Numbered from the stretch's first letter, positions 41,495 through 51,252 are shown. The stretch: DNA of 64,000 nucleotides from Caulobacter vibrioides (GCF_002858865.1 NZ_PJRR01000009.1:62001-126000); one strand, 5' to 3'. Made by a program: numbers and translations. The notes: generated by a model from the sequence alone, not told the origin.

Positions 41495-42505
41495 GTGAGC
41501 AAGGGCGCGACGCGACTGGAAGACCTGGCCAAGTTGGCGGGCGTTTCGATCTCGACCGCCTCGCGCGCCCTCAACGACAGTCCGGCGGTCAACAAGCGCA
41601 CCAAGCAGCTGATCTGGAAGCTGGCGCGCGAGATGGACTACCCGTTCCGTCGCTACATGCCCGCCGGCCCGATCGGCGCGGAGGCGACCATCGCCATCGT
41701 CACCCCGCGCCCCCAGGGCCGGGGCAGCAGCATGTCGGACCCGTTCTTCCTGGAACTGTTGGCCGGCGTCGGCGAGGCGGCTCGCGAGCGGGGTTGCGAC
41801 GTGATCCTCTCCCACATCGCGCCGACCAATTTCGACGACCTGTCCGAGGCCATGACCACCAGCCGGGCCGAGGGCGTGATCTTCCTGGGCCAGAGCTCGC
41901 TGCACGCGGCGTTCAACCGCTTGGCCGAAACGGAGAACCGGTTTGTCGTCTGGGGCGCGCAACTGCCTGACCAGAACTACTGCTCGGTCGGATCGGACAA
42001 CGTCATGGGCGGGCGTCGCGCGACGCTTCACCTGCAGCGCCTGGGCCGCAAGCGCATCGTCTTCCTGGGCGATACCGAAGCCCCCGAAGCCATGCAGCGC
42101 CATCGCGGCTATCTCGACGCGCTCGAGCACGCCAAGCTGGGCATAGATCCCGACCTGATCGTCCCGGCCCACTTCGAGGTCGAGTCGGCCGAAGCCGCAG
42201 TCGACAGCCTGATCCATCACGGCATCACGTTCGACGGCGTCGTCGCCGCCTCGGACCTGATCGCCCTGGGCGCGATCCGCGCCCTGAAGCATGCGGGCCT
42301 CTCGGTTCCGGGCGACGTTTCGGTGATCGGCTTCGACAATGTGCCGTTCAGCCGCTACGCCAGCCCGGCCCTGTCGACCATCGCTCAGGACACGACCAAG
42401 GCCGGCAAGCTGATGGTCTCCAAGCTGCTCGACAGCGGCGAGCGCGCCAGCCGGTCCGAGCGCGTGCCAACGGATCTGATCATTCGGGAAAGCTGCGGGG
42501 GCTAG
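41495..42505 (+). CDS. malI: LacI-family transcriptional repressor MalI
   Basis: This 336-residue regulator has an N-terminal LacI HTH ('TRLEDLAKLAGVSISTASRA') with hinge 'NDSPAVNKRTKQ'. A periplasmic-binding-protein-like effector domain follows, with 'PFFLELLAGVGEAARERGCD', 'NVMGGRRATLHLQRLGRKRI' and 'VIGFDNVPFSRYASPALSTI'. The start is the GTG at 41495, preceded by GGGGCGAG; an ATG-less extension to 41417 covers promoter sequence. In C. crescentus MalI represses malA, relieved by maltose. It is divergent from malY and convergent with the glucosidase gene (4-nt overlap). Confidence 0.93.
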   Translation: MSKGATRLEDLAKLAGVSISTASRALNDSPAVNKRTKQLIWKLAREMDYPFRRYMPAGPIGAEATIAIVTPRPQGRGSSMSDPFFLELLAGVGEAARERGCDVILSHIAPTNFDDLSEAMTTSRAEGVIFLGQSSLHAAFNRLAETENRFVVWGAQLPDQNYCSVGSDNVMGGRRATLHLQRLGRKRIVFLGDTEAPEAMQRHRGYLDALEHAKLGIDPDLIVPAHFEVESAEAAVDSLIHHGITFDGVVAASDLIALGAIRALKHAGLSVPGDVSVIGFDNVPFSRYASPALSTIAQDTTKAGKLMVSKLLDSGERASRSERVPTDLIIRESCGG

Positions 42506-44124
42506 CCCCGCCGCGCGATCAGCCCCGCGCACGCCGGCATCTGCCCCTCACCGCCCAGGTTGACGCCGTCGATCAGCGTCCAGCCATCGGGCAGCGACCA
42601 TGCGACCGGCTCAAAGCCCAGGTTGAACGCCAGCAGCACCGCGTCCGCCCCTTCGCCGCGCTGGAAGATCAGCAGCGGGCTGTTGGTGTCGCTGAAGGTG
42701 ATCGCGCCGGTGCGCAGGGCCGGATAGGCGCGACGCAGGCCGATCAGGCGACGCGCGACGTTCAGCGTCGAGGCCGGATCTGCCTCCTGCGCGTCGACCG
42801 CCAGAGGCAGATGTTCCGGATCGACGGGCAGCCAGGGCTCGACGCCAGAGAAGCCGGCGTTCAATGCGCCTGAAACCCACGGCATCGGGGTGCGGGCCCC
42901 GTCGCGGCCCAGGGTCTGGGGCCAGTTGGCGATGGCCTCAGGGTCCTGCAGCCGCTCGAACGGCACATGGGCCTGGGGCAGGCCCAGTTCCTCGCCCTGG
43001 TAGACGAACACATTGCCCCGCAGGCCCATCAGCAGCAGCAGGCACAGCTCGGCGAAGGCCTTGCGATCGCGCCCCTCGGCCCAGCGCGACACCGCGCGCG
43101 GGGCGTCGTGGTTGGAGAAGGTCCAGGACGGCCAGCCCTCGCCCGCCTCGCCCGGCCACATGGCCGCGCCCTGCGGGATCATCTCGCCGATCAGCTTGTC
43201 GGCGTAGAGATAGAGAAAGCCATAGGCGCTGTTCAGCCGATCCTCGCCGGCCGTGAACAGCTTCATTTCGCGCTCGGCGTGGTCGCCGCCGACTTCCGCC
43301 ACCGAGAAGCGTCCGCCCGCCGCGTCGGTCAGCGCCCGCAGGCGGCTGAGGAACTTCGGAATATCGGCGTGGCTCTGGTTGTGGATCTTGTCCTGGAAGT
43401 CGAACGGCCGCGTGCGCTTGCCGCCCGGCGGCAGGGGCGGGTTATCGGTCAGCTTCGGATCGTGCATCGAGAAGTTGATGGCGTCGAAGCGGAAGCCGTC
43501 CACGCCCTTGTCGATCCAGAACTGGGTGACGGCCAGCAGGGCTTCTTGGACCGCCGGATTGTGCAGGTTCAGCTGCGGTTGGCTGCTGAGGAAGTTGTGC
43601 ATGTAGTACTGGCCGCGCCGGGCGTCCCAGGTCCAAGCGGGACCACCGAACACCGACTGCCAATTGCTGGGCGGGCTGCCGTCGGGCTTGGCGTCGGCCC
43701 AGACGAACCAGTCGGCCTTGGCGTTGGACCGGTCCTGCCGGCTCTCGACGAACCAGGGGTGCTCGTCCGAGGTGTGCGAGAACACAAGGTCGATGATGAT
43801 CTTCAGGCCGAGGTCATGGGCCCGCGCGATCAGGGCGTCGAAATCGGCCAGGGTTCCGAAGATCGGATCCACATCGCAATAGTCCGAGACGTCGTAACCG
43901 AAGTCCTTCATCGGCGATGCGAAGAACGGCGACAGCCACACGCCCCCGACGCCCAGCGAGGCGATGTGATCGAGGCGAGCGGTGATCCCCGGCAGGTCAC
44001 CGACACCGTCGCCGTTCGAGTCGGCGAAGCTGCGCGGATAGACCTGATAGATGACGGCGCCACGCCACCATTCGGCGTTCATCGAGGTCTCCGCATCGGG
44101 GCGCTCAAGTAGCTGCACTGTCAC
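42502..44124 (-). CDS. Cytoplasmic GH13 alpha-glucosidase
   Basis: This 540-residue enzyme of the GH13 oligo-1,6-glucosidase/alpha-glucosidase type has 'WWRGAVIYQVYPRSFADSNG' at the N-terminus. The catalytic nucleophile Asp is in 'GVDGFRFDAINF', the acid Glu in 'RFSVAEVGGD' and the transition-state Asp in 'TFSNHDAPRAVS'. No signal peptide is present, so it acts in the cytoplasm on imported maltose and short dextrins. The start is set at the GTG at 44124, which overlaps the alpha-amylase stop (GTGA) and has GAGGGA 5 nt upstream; a TTG at 44145 is less likely. Confidence 0.93.
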   Translation of the reverse strand: MTVQLLERPDAETSMNAEWWRGAVIYQVYPRSFADSNGDGVGDLPGITARLDHIASLGVGGVWLSPFFASPMKDFGYDVSDYCDVDPIFGTLADFDALIARAHDLGLKIIIDLVFSHTSDEHPWFVESRQDRSNAKADWFVWADAKPDGSPPSNWQSVFGGPAWTWDARRGQYYMHNFLSSQPQLNLHNPAVQEALLAVTQFWIDKGVDGFRFDAINFSMHDPKLTDNPPLPPGGKRTRPFDFQDKIHNQSHADIPKFLSRLRALTDAAGGRFSVAEVGGDHAEREMKLFTAGEDRLNSAYGFLYLYADKLIGEMIPQGAAMWPGEAGEGWPSWTFSNHDAPRAVSRWAEGRDRKAFAELCLLLLMGLRGNVFVYQGEELGLPQAHVPFERLQDPEAIANWPQTLGRDGARTPMPWVSGALNAGFSGVEPWLPVDPEHLPLAVDAQEADPASTLNVARRLIGLRRAYPALRTGAITFSDTNSPLLIFQRGEGADAVLLAFNLGFEPVAWSLPDGWTLIDGVNLGGEGQMPACAGLIARRG

Positions 44125-45935
44125 GATCGTCCCTCGGAAACGCAAATCATGTAGTCGAACGGCGCCAACTCAACGGCGTAGCTGCCTGGCGCGGCGGCGC
44201 TCGAGACGCAGGCGCCGTGCAGGCTCTTCCAAGCCGCAGAGCCCATCTCGACCGGCACGCGCGCCTTGATCGGTTTGTCGCTAGTGTTGAAGACGGCCAG
44301 CACCTCGGTTCCCGCCATCAGCCGCGAGAAGGCCAGCAGGCCGGCCTTGCCCTCGGCGATGCGCGTCACCTGACGCCCCTCGCGCAATGCGGGCGTCATG
44401 CTCCGCAGCTTGGCGAGCGCGGCGATGCGGCGATAGAGCACGCTGTCCGTCTGGAAGGCGGACCTGGGCCCCTTGGCGCTCGAGCCGACCAGGCGATTGT
44501 CGTTGTAGCTGGCCACCTGGCTCGGGAACATGTCCTCGCGGCTGTCGGCATAGTCGCCGTCGCCGGTGAAGCCCTGCTCGTCGCCATAGTAGATCGTCGG
44601 CACGCCGCGCGCGGTCAGCATGATGGCGTTGGCCAGGGTGACCCGCGCCAGAAGCGCGTCATCGCCGATTTTCGGATGGGCCTTCAGCACGAAGTGACCG
44701 ATGCGGCCCATGTCGTGATTGCCCAGAAAGGTGGGCAGCTGGCGCGCCGTGGCCTCGCCGCCCTCATAGACGGCGTCCCCGGCGAAGACACTGGCCAGCC
44801 GGTCGGGTCCGGCGCGGCCAAGCGCGACATCGGTCACCGCCGCCTGGAAGGCGAAGTCCAGCACCGTCGGCAGCTTGTCGACCTTCACATGCCGCGCCAG
44901 CGTGGCGACGTCGGCGTCGAAGACCTCGCCGAAGATGTGGAAGTTCTCGATACCCTTGGCCTTGGCGCGCGCGAGCATGGCCGGAACAAAGGCCTGCCAG
45001 AACTCCGGGTTCACATGGCGAGCGGTGTCGATGCGGTAGCCGTCGATCCCGAACTCGTCGATCCACCGGCCATAGACCTCGATGAACCCTTCGACCACGC
45101 GCGGGTGCTCGGTAAAGACGTCATCGAGCGTGGCGAAGTCACCCAGCAGCGAGCTCTCGCCGGCGAAGGTGCTGTCACCGCGATTGTGATAGTAGATCGG
45201 ATCGTTGAGCCAGGCGGGCGTCTTGGCGCGTTCCTGGCCGGGCGGGACATAGGGCGTATAGGCCCAGTCCGGGCGCTTGAGCTTGCTGAAATCCTTGCCG
45301 TCGAAGCCGTCATTGATCGGCGCCCCGTCGACCCCGCCGCGGCGGACATAGGGATAGTCGGAGACGCCGCGATAGGCGCAGCGGTTGTCCGGGCATTCCT
45401 TGTACTGAATGACGTCGGCCGTGTGGTTCACGACGATGTCCATATAGACCTTCATGCCGCGCGCATGGGCCGCGTCGACCAGGGCCTTGAAGTCGGCCTT
45501 GGTTCCCAGGTGCGGATCCACGTCGGTGAAGTCGGTGATCCAGTAGCCGTGATGCGCGGCCGATTCCTGGCCGGGCGGCCCCTGCACGGCCCGGTTCACG
45601 AAGATCGGCGCCAGCCAGACGGCGGTCGCCCCCAGGCCCTGGATATAGTCCAGACGCCGCGTCACACCCTTGAGGTCGCCGCCGTGATAGAAGCCCGCGC
45701 GCGCGGGATCAAAGCCGTCGACCAGCGCCCCCAAGGCGGGGCCGCCGTGATCATTGGTCGCGTCGCCATTCTCGAAGCGATCGGGCAGGACGAAGTAGAT
45801 CACCTCGTCCTGGGGCTTGCGCTGAAGGTAGGGATCGGGAGCCGCCGCGGCGGCCGTCGTCATGGCGCCCATGCCGAGCGCGCTCACGGCCGTCATGGCC
45901 AGCAGCGTCCGCCGCCAAGGCGTCAAGGCCGACAT
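44121..45935 (-). CDS. Periplasmic GH13 alpha-amylase/cyclomaltodextrinase-type enzyme
   Basis: This 604-residue protein has a signal peptide ('RRTLLAMTAVSALGMGAM' ending near AAAAA). Four GH13 regions are seen: 'DIVVNHTAD' (I), 'GIDGYRIDTARHV' with the nucleophile Asp (II), 'IFGEVFDAD' with the catalytic Glu (III) and 'FLGNHDMGR' with the third acidic residue (IV). It would cut maltodextrins that MalA brings into the periplasm. The start is the ATG at 45935, with GGGGAGGGGAG upstream. It is the first gene of an operon with the alpha-glucosidase, divergent from malA. Confidence 0.93.
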   Translation of the reverse strand: MSALTPWRRTLLAMTAVSALGMGAMTTAAAAAPDPYLQRKPQDEVIYFVLPDRFENGDATNDHGGPALGALVDGFDPARAGFYHGGDLKGVTRRLDYIQGLGATAVWLAPIFVNRAVQGPPGQESAAHHGYWITDFTDVDPHLGTKADFKALVDAAHARGMKVYMDIVVNHTADVIQYKECPDNRCAYRGVSDYPYVRRGGVDGAPINDGFDGKDFSKLKRPDWAYTPYVPPGQERAKTPAWLNDPIYYHNRGDSTFAGESSLLGDFATLDDVFTEHPRVVEGFIEVYGRWIDEFGIDGYRIDTARHVNPEFWQAFVPAMLARAKAKGIENFHIFGEVFDADVATLARHVKVDKLPTVLDFAFQAAVTDVALGRAGPDRLASVFAGDAVYEGGEATARQLPTFLGNHDMGRIGHFVLKAHPKIGDDALLARVTLANAIMLTARGVPTIYYGDEQGFTGDGDYADSREDMFPSQVASYNDNRLVGSSAKGPRSAFQTDSVLYRRIAALAKLRSMTPALREGRQVTRIAEGKAGLLAFSRLMAGTEVLAVFNTSDKPIKARVPVEMGSAAWKSLHGACVSSAAAPGSYAVELAPFDYMICVSEGRS

Positions 45936-46244
45936 CGCTCCCCTCCCCTCAATGCGCGCCCCGACTTGCGAGCAGCATTGCAATTCTTTGCAAGAATTTG
46001 CAGCCCGATTGGCAACCTGTCAATCCGTCAACTTGGGGGGATTTGCGCACTTAGCGCCCACAGGCATGGGTGATAAGTGGCGCAAAGAAGACACACATCG
46101 CCCGTTTCGAGCCGCCTCGCCGCACCGAACGGTTATGGTTTGCAGATTTTTGTGTTGATTACGGTCCGTTAATTTGCAGTAGTTTGCAGCAACGGCCCGC
46201 CGCATGATTTCAACAGCGCAGAGCCGGACAGGGAGGGAACTCGC
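45936..46244. other. Divergent alpha-amylase/malA regulatory region
   Basis: This 309-nt gap contains AATTCTT-TGC-AAGAATT (45982-45998), a perfect 7-3-7 inverted repeat near the amylase side. Direct repeats of TTTGCAG occur at about 46139-46145 and 46173-46188 near malA. The malA leader, 46191-46244, carries AGGGAGGG before the ATG. No small gene is visible. Confidence 0.7.
45982..45998. promoter_or_regulatory. Candidate MalI operator, amylase-malA region
   Basis: AATTCTTTGCAAGAATT is a perfect 17-bp inverted repeat that shares the CTTTGCAAG core with the site at 41362-41376. It sits just upstream of the alpha-amylase gene and about 250 nt upstream of malA. Confidence 0.6.
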
Positions 46245-49010
46245 ATGAACACCCAATTTTTGCGCCGTCGCGCCTGGCTGATGGCCGGCGGGGCCACGGG
46301 CCTGGCGCTCGCCTTCGCCGTCGCCGGTTCGGCTCAGGCCCAGACCACCACGACCGCTGCGGATGACACCAAGGTCGAGGAAGTCGTCATCACCGGCATT
46401 CGCGCCGGCCTCGAAAACTCGATCGCGCTCAAGAAGCAATCGACCTCGATCGTCGAAGCCATTTCGGCCGAAGACATCGGCAAGCTGCCGGACACCTCGA
46501 TCGCCGAGTCGCTGGCTCGCCTGCCCGGCCTGACCGCCCAGCGCCTCGACGGCCGCGCCCAGGTCATCTCGATCCGCGGCCTTGGCCCGGACTTCACCTC
46601 GACCCTGCTGAACGGTCGCGAACAGGTTTCGACCGGCGACAACCGCGGCGTCGAGTTCGACCAGTATCCGTCGGAAATCCTCTCGGGCGTGGTGGTCTAC
46701 AAGACCCCGGACGCCGGCCTGATCGGTCAGGGCCTGTCGGGCACCGCCGACCTGCGGACGATCCGCCCACTGACCTACGGCAAGCGCATCCTGTCGGCGA
46801 ACGCTCGCTATGAAATGAACAGCGAAAAGAAGCTGAACCCGGACGCCAAGGACACGGGGCACCGCTTCAGCGCCACCTACGTCAACCAGTTCGCGAACGA
46901 CACGGTTGGCCTGGCACTGGCCATTTCGGACATCTCGACCCCGACCCAGAGCAAGCGCTTCAACGCCTGGGGCTATCCGACCATCAACGCGGCCAATGAT
47001 CGCGTGATCGGCGGCGCCAAGCCCTACATCCAGTCGAACAACCTCGAGCGTTTCGGCGCCATCGGCGTCCTCGAGTACAAGCCGAACGACAAGGTCACGA
47101 CCTCGCTGGACGTCTACTACTCGGAGTTCCAGGAAGAGCAGATCCTGCGTGGCATCGAGCTGCCGCTGCAATGGTCGTCCGCGACGCTGCAGCCGACGCG
47201 CACCACCAGCGTCGGCCTGATCACCAACGGCACCTTCTCGGGCGTCAAGGGCGTGATGCGCAACGACCTGAACACGCGCGACACCACCCTGAAGTCGGCC
47301 GGCTGGAACCTGAACTACCTGACCGACAATGGCTGGTCGCTGACGACGGACCTGAGCTACTCCTCGGCCGACCGCACTGACGTGATCTTCGAGTCCTACT
47401 CGGGCACCGGCCCGAACGGCGTCGGCGCGACCGACACCCTAGGCTTCACGACCACGCCGGGCGCGGGCACGATGTTCGCCTCGACCCTCGACTACACCGA
47501 CCGCAACCTGTTCAGGCTGACCGACCCGCAGGGTTGGGGCGGCGGCGCCTCCGGCGGTGCTCTGACCCAGGCCGGCTTCTACAACACCCCGTCGATCACC
47601 GACGAACTGACGGCCGCCCGGTTCACCGCCAAGCGCGACCTGGAGTGGGGTCCGGTCAAGTCGGTCGAGTTCGGCGTGAACGCCAGCCGTCGCGAGAAGG
47701 ACAAAGAAGTCCACGAAAGCTTCCTGACCTTCGGCGGCCGTATTGCTGACGGCGCCCCGACCAGCCGCGCGATCCCGCAGGAAGCCATCATCGGCGTCGC
47801 CAAGCTGGACCTGATCGGCATCAAGGCCATGCTGGCCTATGACCCGACCTACCTGCTGAAGAACGGCTTCTACACCCTGATCGCCGACGCAAACCCGGCC
47901 GTGCAGACCCGCAACTGGTCTGTCCGTGAAGACGTGCAGGTGGCCTACGCCAAGTTCGGCGTCGACTCCCAGGTCGGCTCGATCCCGGTGACCGGCAATT
48001 TCGGCCTGCAGGTGGTTCGCACCGACCAGTTCTCGAAGGGCGTCGCGGTCAACCCGTCCGCGCCGGCCAGCCCGACGGTCACCGACGACGGCGCCAAGTA
48101 CACCTACGCCCTGCCGAGCCTCAACCTGACGTTCGACGCGGGCAACGAGCTGTACATCCGCGTGGGCGCGGCCCGCACCCTGGCCCGGGCCCGGATGGAC
48201 GAACTGCGCGCCAGCCAGTCGTTCAACCAGAACACCTCGCGCCTGACCTCGACGGATCCGAACAACTCGTACTTCAGCGCCAACGGCGGCAACCCGAACC
48301 TGCGGCCCTACATCGCCGACGGCGTCGATGTGGCGGTGGAGAAGTATTTCGGTCGCTCGGCCTACCTGTCGGCCGCCGTGTACCACAAGGAGCTGTCGAA
48401 CTTCGTCAACTCCAACTCCTCGTCCTACAAGGACTTCTCGGACTATCTGTTCCTGCTGAGCACCGCGCAGCAGGCGCAGCTGGGCACCAAGATCGGCCTG
48501 GTCTCGGGTCCCGACAACGGCGACGGCGGCTACATCCGCGGCCTGGAACTGTCGGCCTCGCTGCAGGGCGAACTACTGTGGGAACCGCTGAAGTCCTTCG
48601 GCCTGATCATCAGCGGCTCGTTCACCGACAGCAAGGTGACGCTGGAAAAGGGCACCAACCCGATCACCATCCCGGGTCTGTCCAAGACGGTCGTCAACAC
48701 CACGTTCTACTATGAAAAGAACGGCTTCAACGCCCGGATCAGCAACCGCTATCGCGGCAAGTTCCTGGGTGAAGTCGCCGGCCTGAGCGCCGCGCGCGTC
48801 TTCCGCACGGTCGACAAGGAGTCGGTTGTCGACGCCCAGATCGGCTACGAATTCCGCGACGGCCCGATGAACGGTTTGTCCCTGCTGCTGCAGGCCAACA
48901 ACATCACCAACGAGCCCTTCAAGACTTACGACAACAACGATCAGCGCCAGACGATCGACTATCAGAAGTATGGCGCGACCTACATGGTCGGCGTGTCGTA
49001 CCGCTTCTAA
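46245..49010 (+). CDS. malA: TonB-dependent maltodextrin receptor MalA
   Basis: This 921-residue outer-membrane receptor has a signal peptide (about residues 1-33, ending SAQA), a TonB-box-like start to the mature protein ('KVEEVVITGIRAGLENSIAL') and a plug domain with 'IAESLARLPGLTAQRLDGRA' and 'VISIRGLGPDFTSTLLNGRE'. A 22-stranded barrel ends in the terminal aromatic 'MVGVSYRF'. Published work on C. crescentus showed that MalA imports maltodextrins energised by ExbBD. It is divergent from the amylase operon and is followed by a strong terminator. Confidence 0.95.
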   Translation: MNTQFLRRRAWLMAGGATGLALAFAVAGSAQAQTTTTAADDTKVEEVVITGIRAGLENSIALKKQSTSIVEAISAEDIGKLPDTSIAESLARLPGLTAQRLDGRAQVISIRGLGPDFTSTLLNGREQVSTGDNRGVEFDQYPSEILSGVVVYKTPDAGLIGQGLSGTADLRTIRPLTYGKRILSANARYEMNSEKKLNPDAKDTGHRFSATYVNQFANDTVGLALAISDISTPTQSKRFNAWGYPTINAANDRVIGGAKPYIQSNNLERFGAIGVLEYKPNDKVTTSLDVYYSEFQEEQILRGIELPLQWSSATLQPTRTTSVGLITNGTFSGVKGVMRNDLNTRDTTLKSAGWNLNYLTDNGWSLTTDLSYSSADRTDVIFESYSGTGPNGVGATDTLGFTTTPGAGTMFASTLDYTDRNLFRLTDPQGWGGGASGGALTQAGFYNTPSITDELTAARFTAKRDLEWGPVKSVEFGVNASRREKDKEVHESFLTFGGRIADGAPTSRAIPQEAIIGVAKLDLIGIKAMLAYDPTYLLKNGFYTLIADANPAVQTRNWSVREDVQVAYAKFGVDSQVGSIPVTGNFGLQVVRTDQFSKGVAVNPSAPASPTVTDDGAKYTYALPSLNLTFDAGNELYIRVGAARTLARARMDELRASQSFNQNTSRLTSTDPNNSYFSANGGNPNLRPYIADGVDVAVEKYFGRSAYLSAAVYHKELSNFVNSNSSSYKDFSDYLFLLSTAQQAQLGTKIGLVSGPDNGDGGYIRGLELSASLQGELLWEPLKSFGLIISGSFTDSKVTLEKGTNPITIPGLSKTVVNTTFYYEKNGFNARISNRYRGKFLGEVAGLSAARVFRTVDKESVVDAQIGYEFRDGPMNGLSLLLQANNITNEPFKTYDNNDQRQTIDYQKYGATYMVGVSYRF

Positions 49011-49039
49011 TCCCCAAGCCTCCTCCTGCAGTCTCGGAG

Positions 49040-49071
49040 CCCCGCCGGATCATTCCGGCGGGGTCTTTTTT
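49040..49071 (+). terminator. Rho-independent terminator after malA
   Basis: CCCCGCCGGA (49040-49049) pairs with TCCGGCGGGG (49054-49063), followed by TCTTTTTTA. It lies 30 nt after the malA stop and separates malA from the halogenase gene. Confidence 0.93.
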
Positions 49072-49114
49072 ATGAGAGCCTCCGAGCAGAGAGGCGGGCC
49101 TGGGCAGGACGCGA

Positions 49115-50629
49115 ATGACCGATACGGCGATCAAGGCCGTGACCATCGTGGGCGGAGGAACCGCCGGCTGGATCAGCGCGGCCTTGCTCTCGCGCACGCT
49201 GGGTCCTTCTGTCGCCATCACCGTGGTCGAGTCCGACGAGATCGGTATCGTCGGGGTCGGCGAGGCCACCATTCCCGCCATCCGGCTGCTGAACGGCCTG
49301 CTGGGCCTGGACGAGAACGACTTCCTCGCGGCCACCCACGGCACGATCAAGCTGGGGATCGAGTTCGTCGACTGGCACACGGTCGGCCAGTCTTACCTCC
49401 ACGCCTTCGGCCCCATCGGCCGCCCCCTGGGCATGGCGCCGTTCCATCACTACTGGCTACGTCGCCGCCAGGCCGGACATGATGAGAGCCTGTGGGACTA
49501 TTCCCTCAACGCCCGGGCGGCGAAGGCCGGGCGTTTCGACCGCATCACCCAGGTCTGCGGCGGCTATCTGGAGGGACTCGCCTACGCCTTCCACTTCGAC
49601 GCCGCGCTCTACGCCCAATACCTGCGCCGCTACAGCGAGGCTCAAGGCGTCACCCGCGTCGAAGGGCGCATTGTCGGGGTCGACCAGGACGCCGAAAGCG
49701 GCTTCGTCACGAGCCTGACCCTGCAGGACGGGCGCAAGGTCGGCGGCGAGTTCTTCATCGACTGCTCGGGCTTCCGGGGGCTGCTGATCGAGGAAACCCT
49801 GAAAAGCGGCTATGAGGACTGGCGCGCCTGGCTGCCGATGGACAGCGCCATCGCCGTCCCCTGCGCCTCGGTCACGCCCCTCACCCCCTATACCCGCGCC
49901 ACGGCGCGTGAGGCCGGCTGGCAGTGGCGCATCCCCCTGCAACACCGCACCGGCAACGGCCACGTGTTCTGCAGCGACTATATCGACGCCGCCCGGGCGA
50001 CCGACGTGCTGATGGCCAATCTGGACGGCGCGCCGCTGGCCGAGCCGAGGCAGCTCCGGTTCACGACGGGCCGGCGCAAGCGGTTCTGGAACCGCAACGT
50101 CGTGGCCATGGGCCTGGCCAGCGGTTTCATGGAGCCGCTGGAGTCGACCAGCATCCACCTCGTGCAGTCCGCCCTGAACCGGCTTCTGGCGCTCTTCCCT
50201 GATCGCGGCTTCAACCCGATCGAGATCGCCGAGTACAATCGCCAGACGGCCCTGGAGTACGAGTATATCCGCGACTTTCTGGTGCTGCACTACAAGGCCA
50301 CCACGCGCGAGGACACGCCGTTCTGGCGGGCGGTGCGCCAGATGGACATGCCCGACAGCCTCAAGGCGCGGATCGCGCTCTTCTCCCAGTCGGGTCGCCT
50401 GTTCAACCAGGACGACGACCTCTTCAAGGAAGCCAGCTGGATCCAGGTCCTGATCGGCCAAGGCGTTGTCCCTCAGGCGTTCCATCCCCTCACGGGCGTC
50501 GTCACCGACGCCCAGCTCGACGAGTATCTGGCCAATCTGCGCCAGATCATGAGCCGGGCGATCGACGCCCTGCCCGCCCATGGCGACTTCATCGCCAAAA
50601 ACTGCCCCAGCCGGCCTGCGCGCGCCTGA
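49115..50629 (+). CDS. Flavin-dependent tryptophan halogenase-family protein
   Basis: This 504-residue FADH2-dependent halogenase-family member has the nucleotide-binding 'VGGGTAGWISAALLSRTLG' at residues about 11-29. The catalytic-Lys region is 'HGTIKLGIEFVDW' and the diagnostic W-x-W-x-I-P motif is 'GWQWRIPLQHRTGNG'. The C-terminal 'GFMEPLESTSIHLVQSALNR' is also typical. In Caulobacterales many such genes sit beside TonB receptors for carbohydrates; their substrates are mostly unknown. No flavin reductase is adjacent. It lies past a terminator after malA, so it is probably transcribed separately or by read-through. Confidence 0.92.
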   Translation: MTDTAIKAVTIVGGGTAGWISAALLSRTLGPSVAITVVESDEIGIVGVGEATIPAIRLLNGLLGLDENDFLAATHGTIKLGIEFVDWHTVGQSYLHAFGPIGRPLGMAPFHHYWLRRRQAGHDESLWDYSLNARAAKAGRFDRITQVCGGYLEGLAYAFHFDAALYAQYLRRYSEAQGVTRVEGRIVGVDQDAESGFVTSLTLQDGRKVGGEFFIDCSGFRGLLIEETLKSGYEDWRAWLPMDSAIAVPCASVTPLTPYTRATAREAGWQWRIPLQHRTGNGHVFCSDYIDAARATDVLMANLDGAPLAEPRQLRFTTGRRKRFWNRNVVAMGLASGFMEPLESTSIHLVQSALNRLLALFPDRGFNPIEIAEYNRQTALEYEYIRDFLVLHYKATTREDTPFWRAVRQMDMPDSLKARIALFSQSGRLFNQDDDLFKEASWIQVLIGQGVVPQAFHPLTGVVTDAQLDEYLANLRQIMSRAIDALPAHGDFIAKNCPSRPARA

Positions 50630-50655
50630 CCCGACAGGCGCGAGCGCTCACCCCA

Positions 50656-50967
50656 TCACGGACGCTCCAGGCGCTCGCTGGCCCGCCGGCGCACGGCGCG
50701 GAACACGATGGGCAGGAGTTCCCAGCTGAACGCGCCGACGACGAAGCCGAACAGGTAGGTCTCGCGCAACGGCGGCCAGGGAATGAGCGGCAGCGCCACG
50801 CGCACCAGAAAGCCCGCCAGGATCATCGCCGAGGCGGCCGCGCAGGCCAGCCGCACCAAAAGGCCGCGCTCGACGACGCCCAGCGCGCCGATCTGCACGC
50901 AGCCATAGACGGCCACGCCGCCCAGAGCGCCCACGATCGCGCGCAGGCGATCGGGATCGATGTCCAT
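50656..50967 (-). CDS. Small membrane protein of unknown function
   Basis: This 103-residue protein has about three hydrophobic segments ('IVGALGGVAVYGCVQIGALG', 'LVRLACAAASAMILAGFLV', 'YLFGFVVGAFSWELLPIVF') and a basic C-terminal tail. The start is the ATG at 50967, supported by AGGAGG five nucleotides upstream; the frame extends further but without a ribosome-binding site. The family is not recognised. It is convergent with the halogenase gene. Confidence 0.72.
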   Translation of the reverse strand: MDIDPDRLRAIVGALGGVAVYGCVQIGALGVVERGLLVRLACAAASAMILAGFLVRVALPLIPWPPLRETYLFGFVVGAFSWELLPIVFRAVRRRASERLERP

Positions 50968-51252
50968 CGAGGCCTCCTCTAGCCCGGGATCGAGGGAATG
51001 ACGGCTCAAGGGCGCTCCGGGTCCCGCGTCGCAGCCGCGACAGCGCTCCGGAACAACCCCGCCGTTAAGAAATGTGCCTGGGAGCGGGCGGAGAGTCGAC
51101 GGGGTGTGATGGAGGGGGCGACCGGTTTTGACGCCGGATCAGGGGAATCTTTGAGTCACGGGCAGAACTGGAACATTTAATGAACATAAAAGATCGAATC
51201 CAGCCTTCTGCGGCCGGACAAGCCACTGTTTTGTCGAGAGAATTTAGAAAGT

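Noticed and set aside
50998..51180. 60-codon frame upstream of the tRNA
   Set aside because: No ribosome-binding site or recognisable sequence; overlaps a region of falling G+C that looks intergenic.
51060..51252. Possible integrated-element attachment site next to the tRNA
   Set aside because: The sequence downstream of the tRNA 3' end is A+T-richer, but no integrase, no repeated tRNA end and no foreign genes are present.
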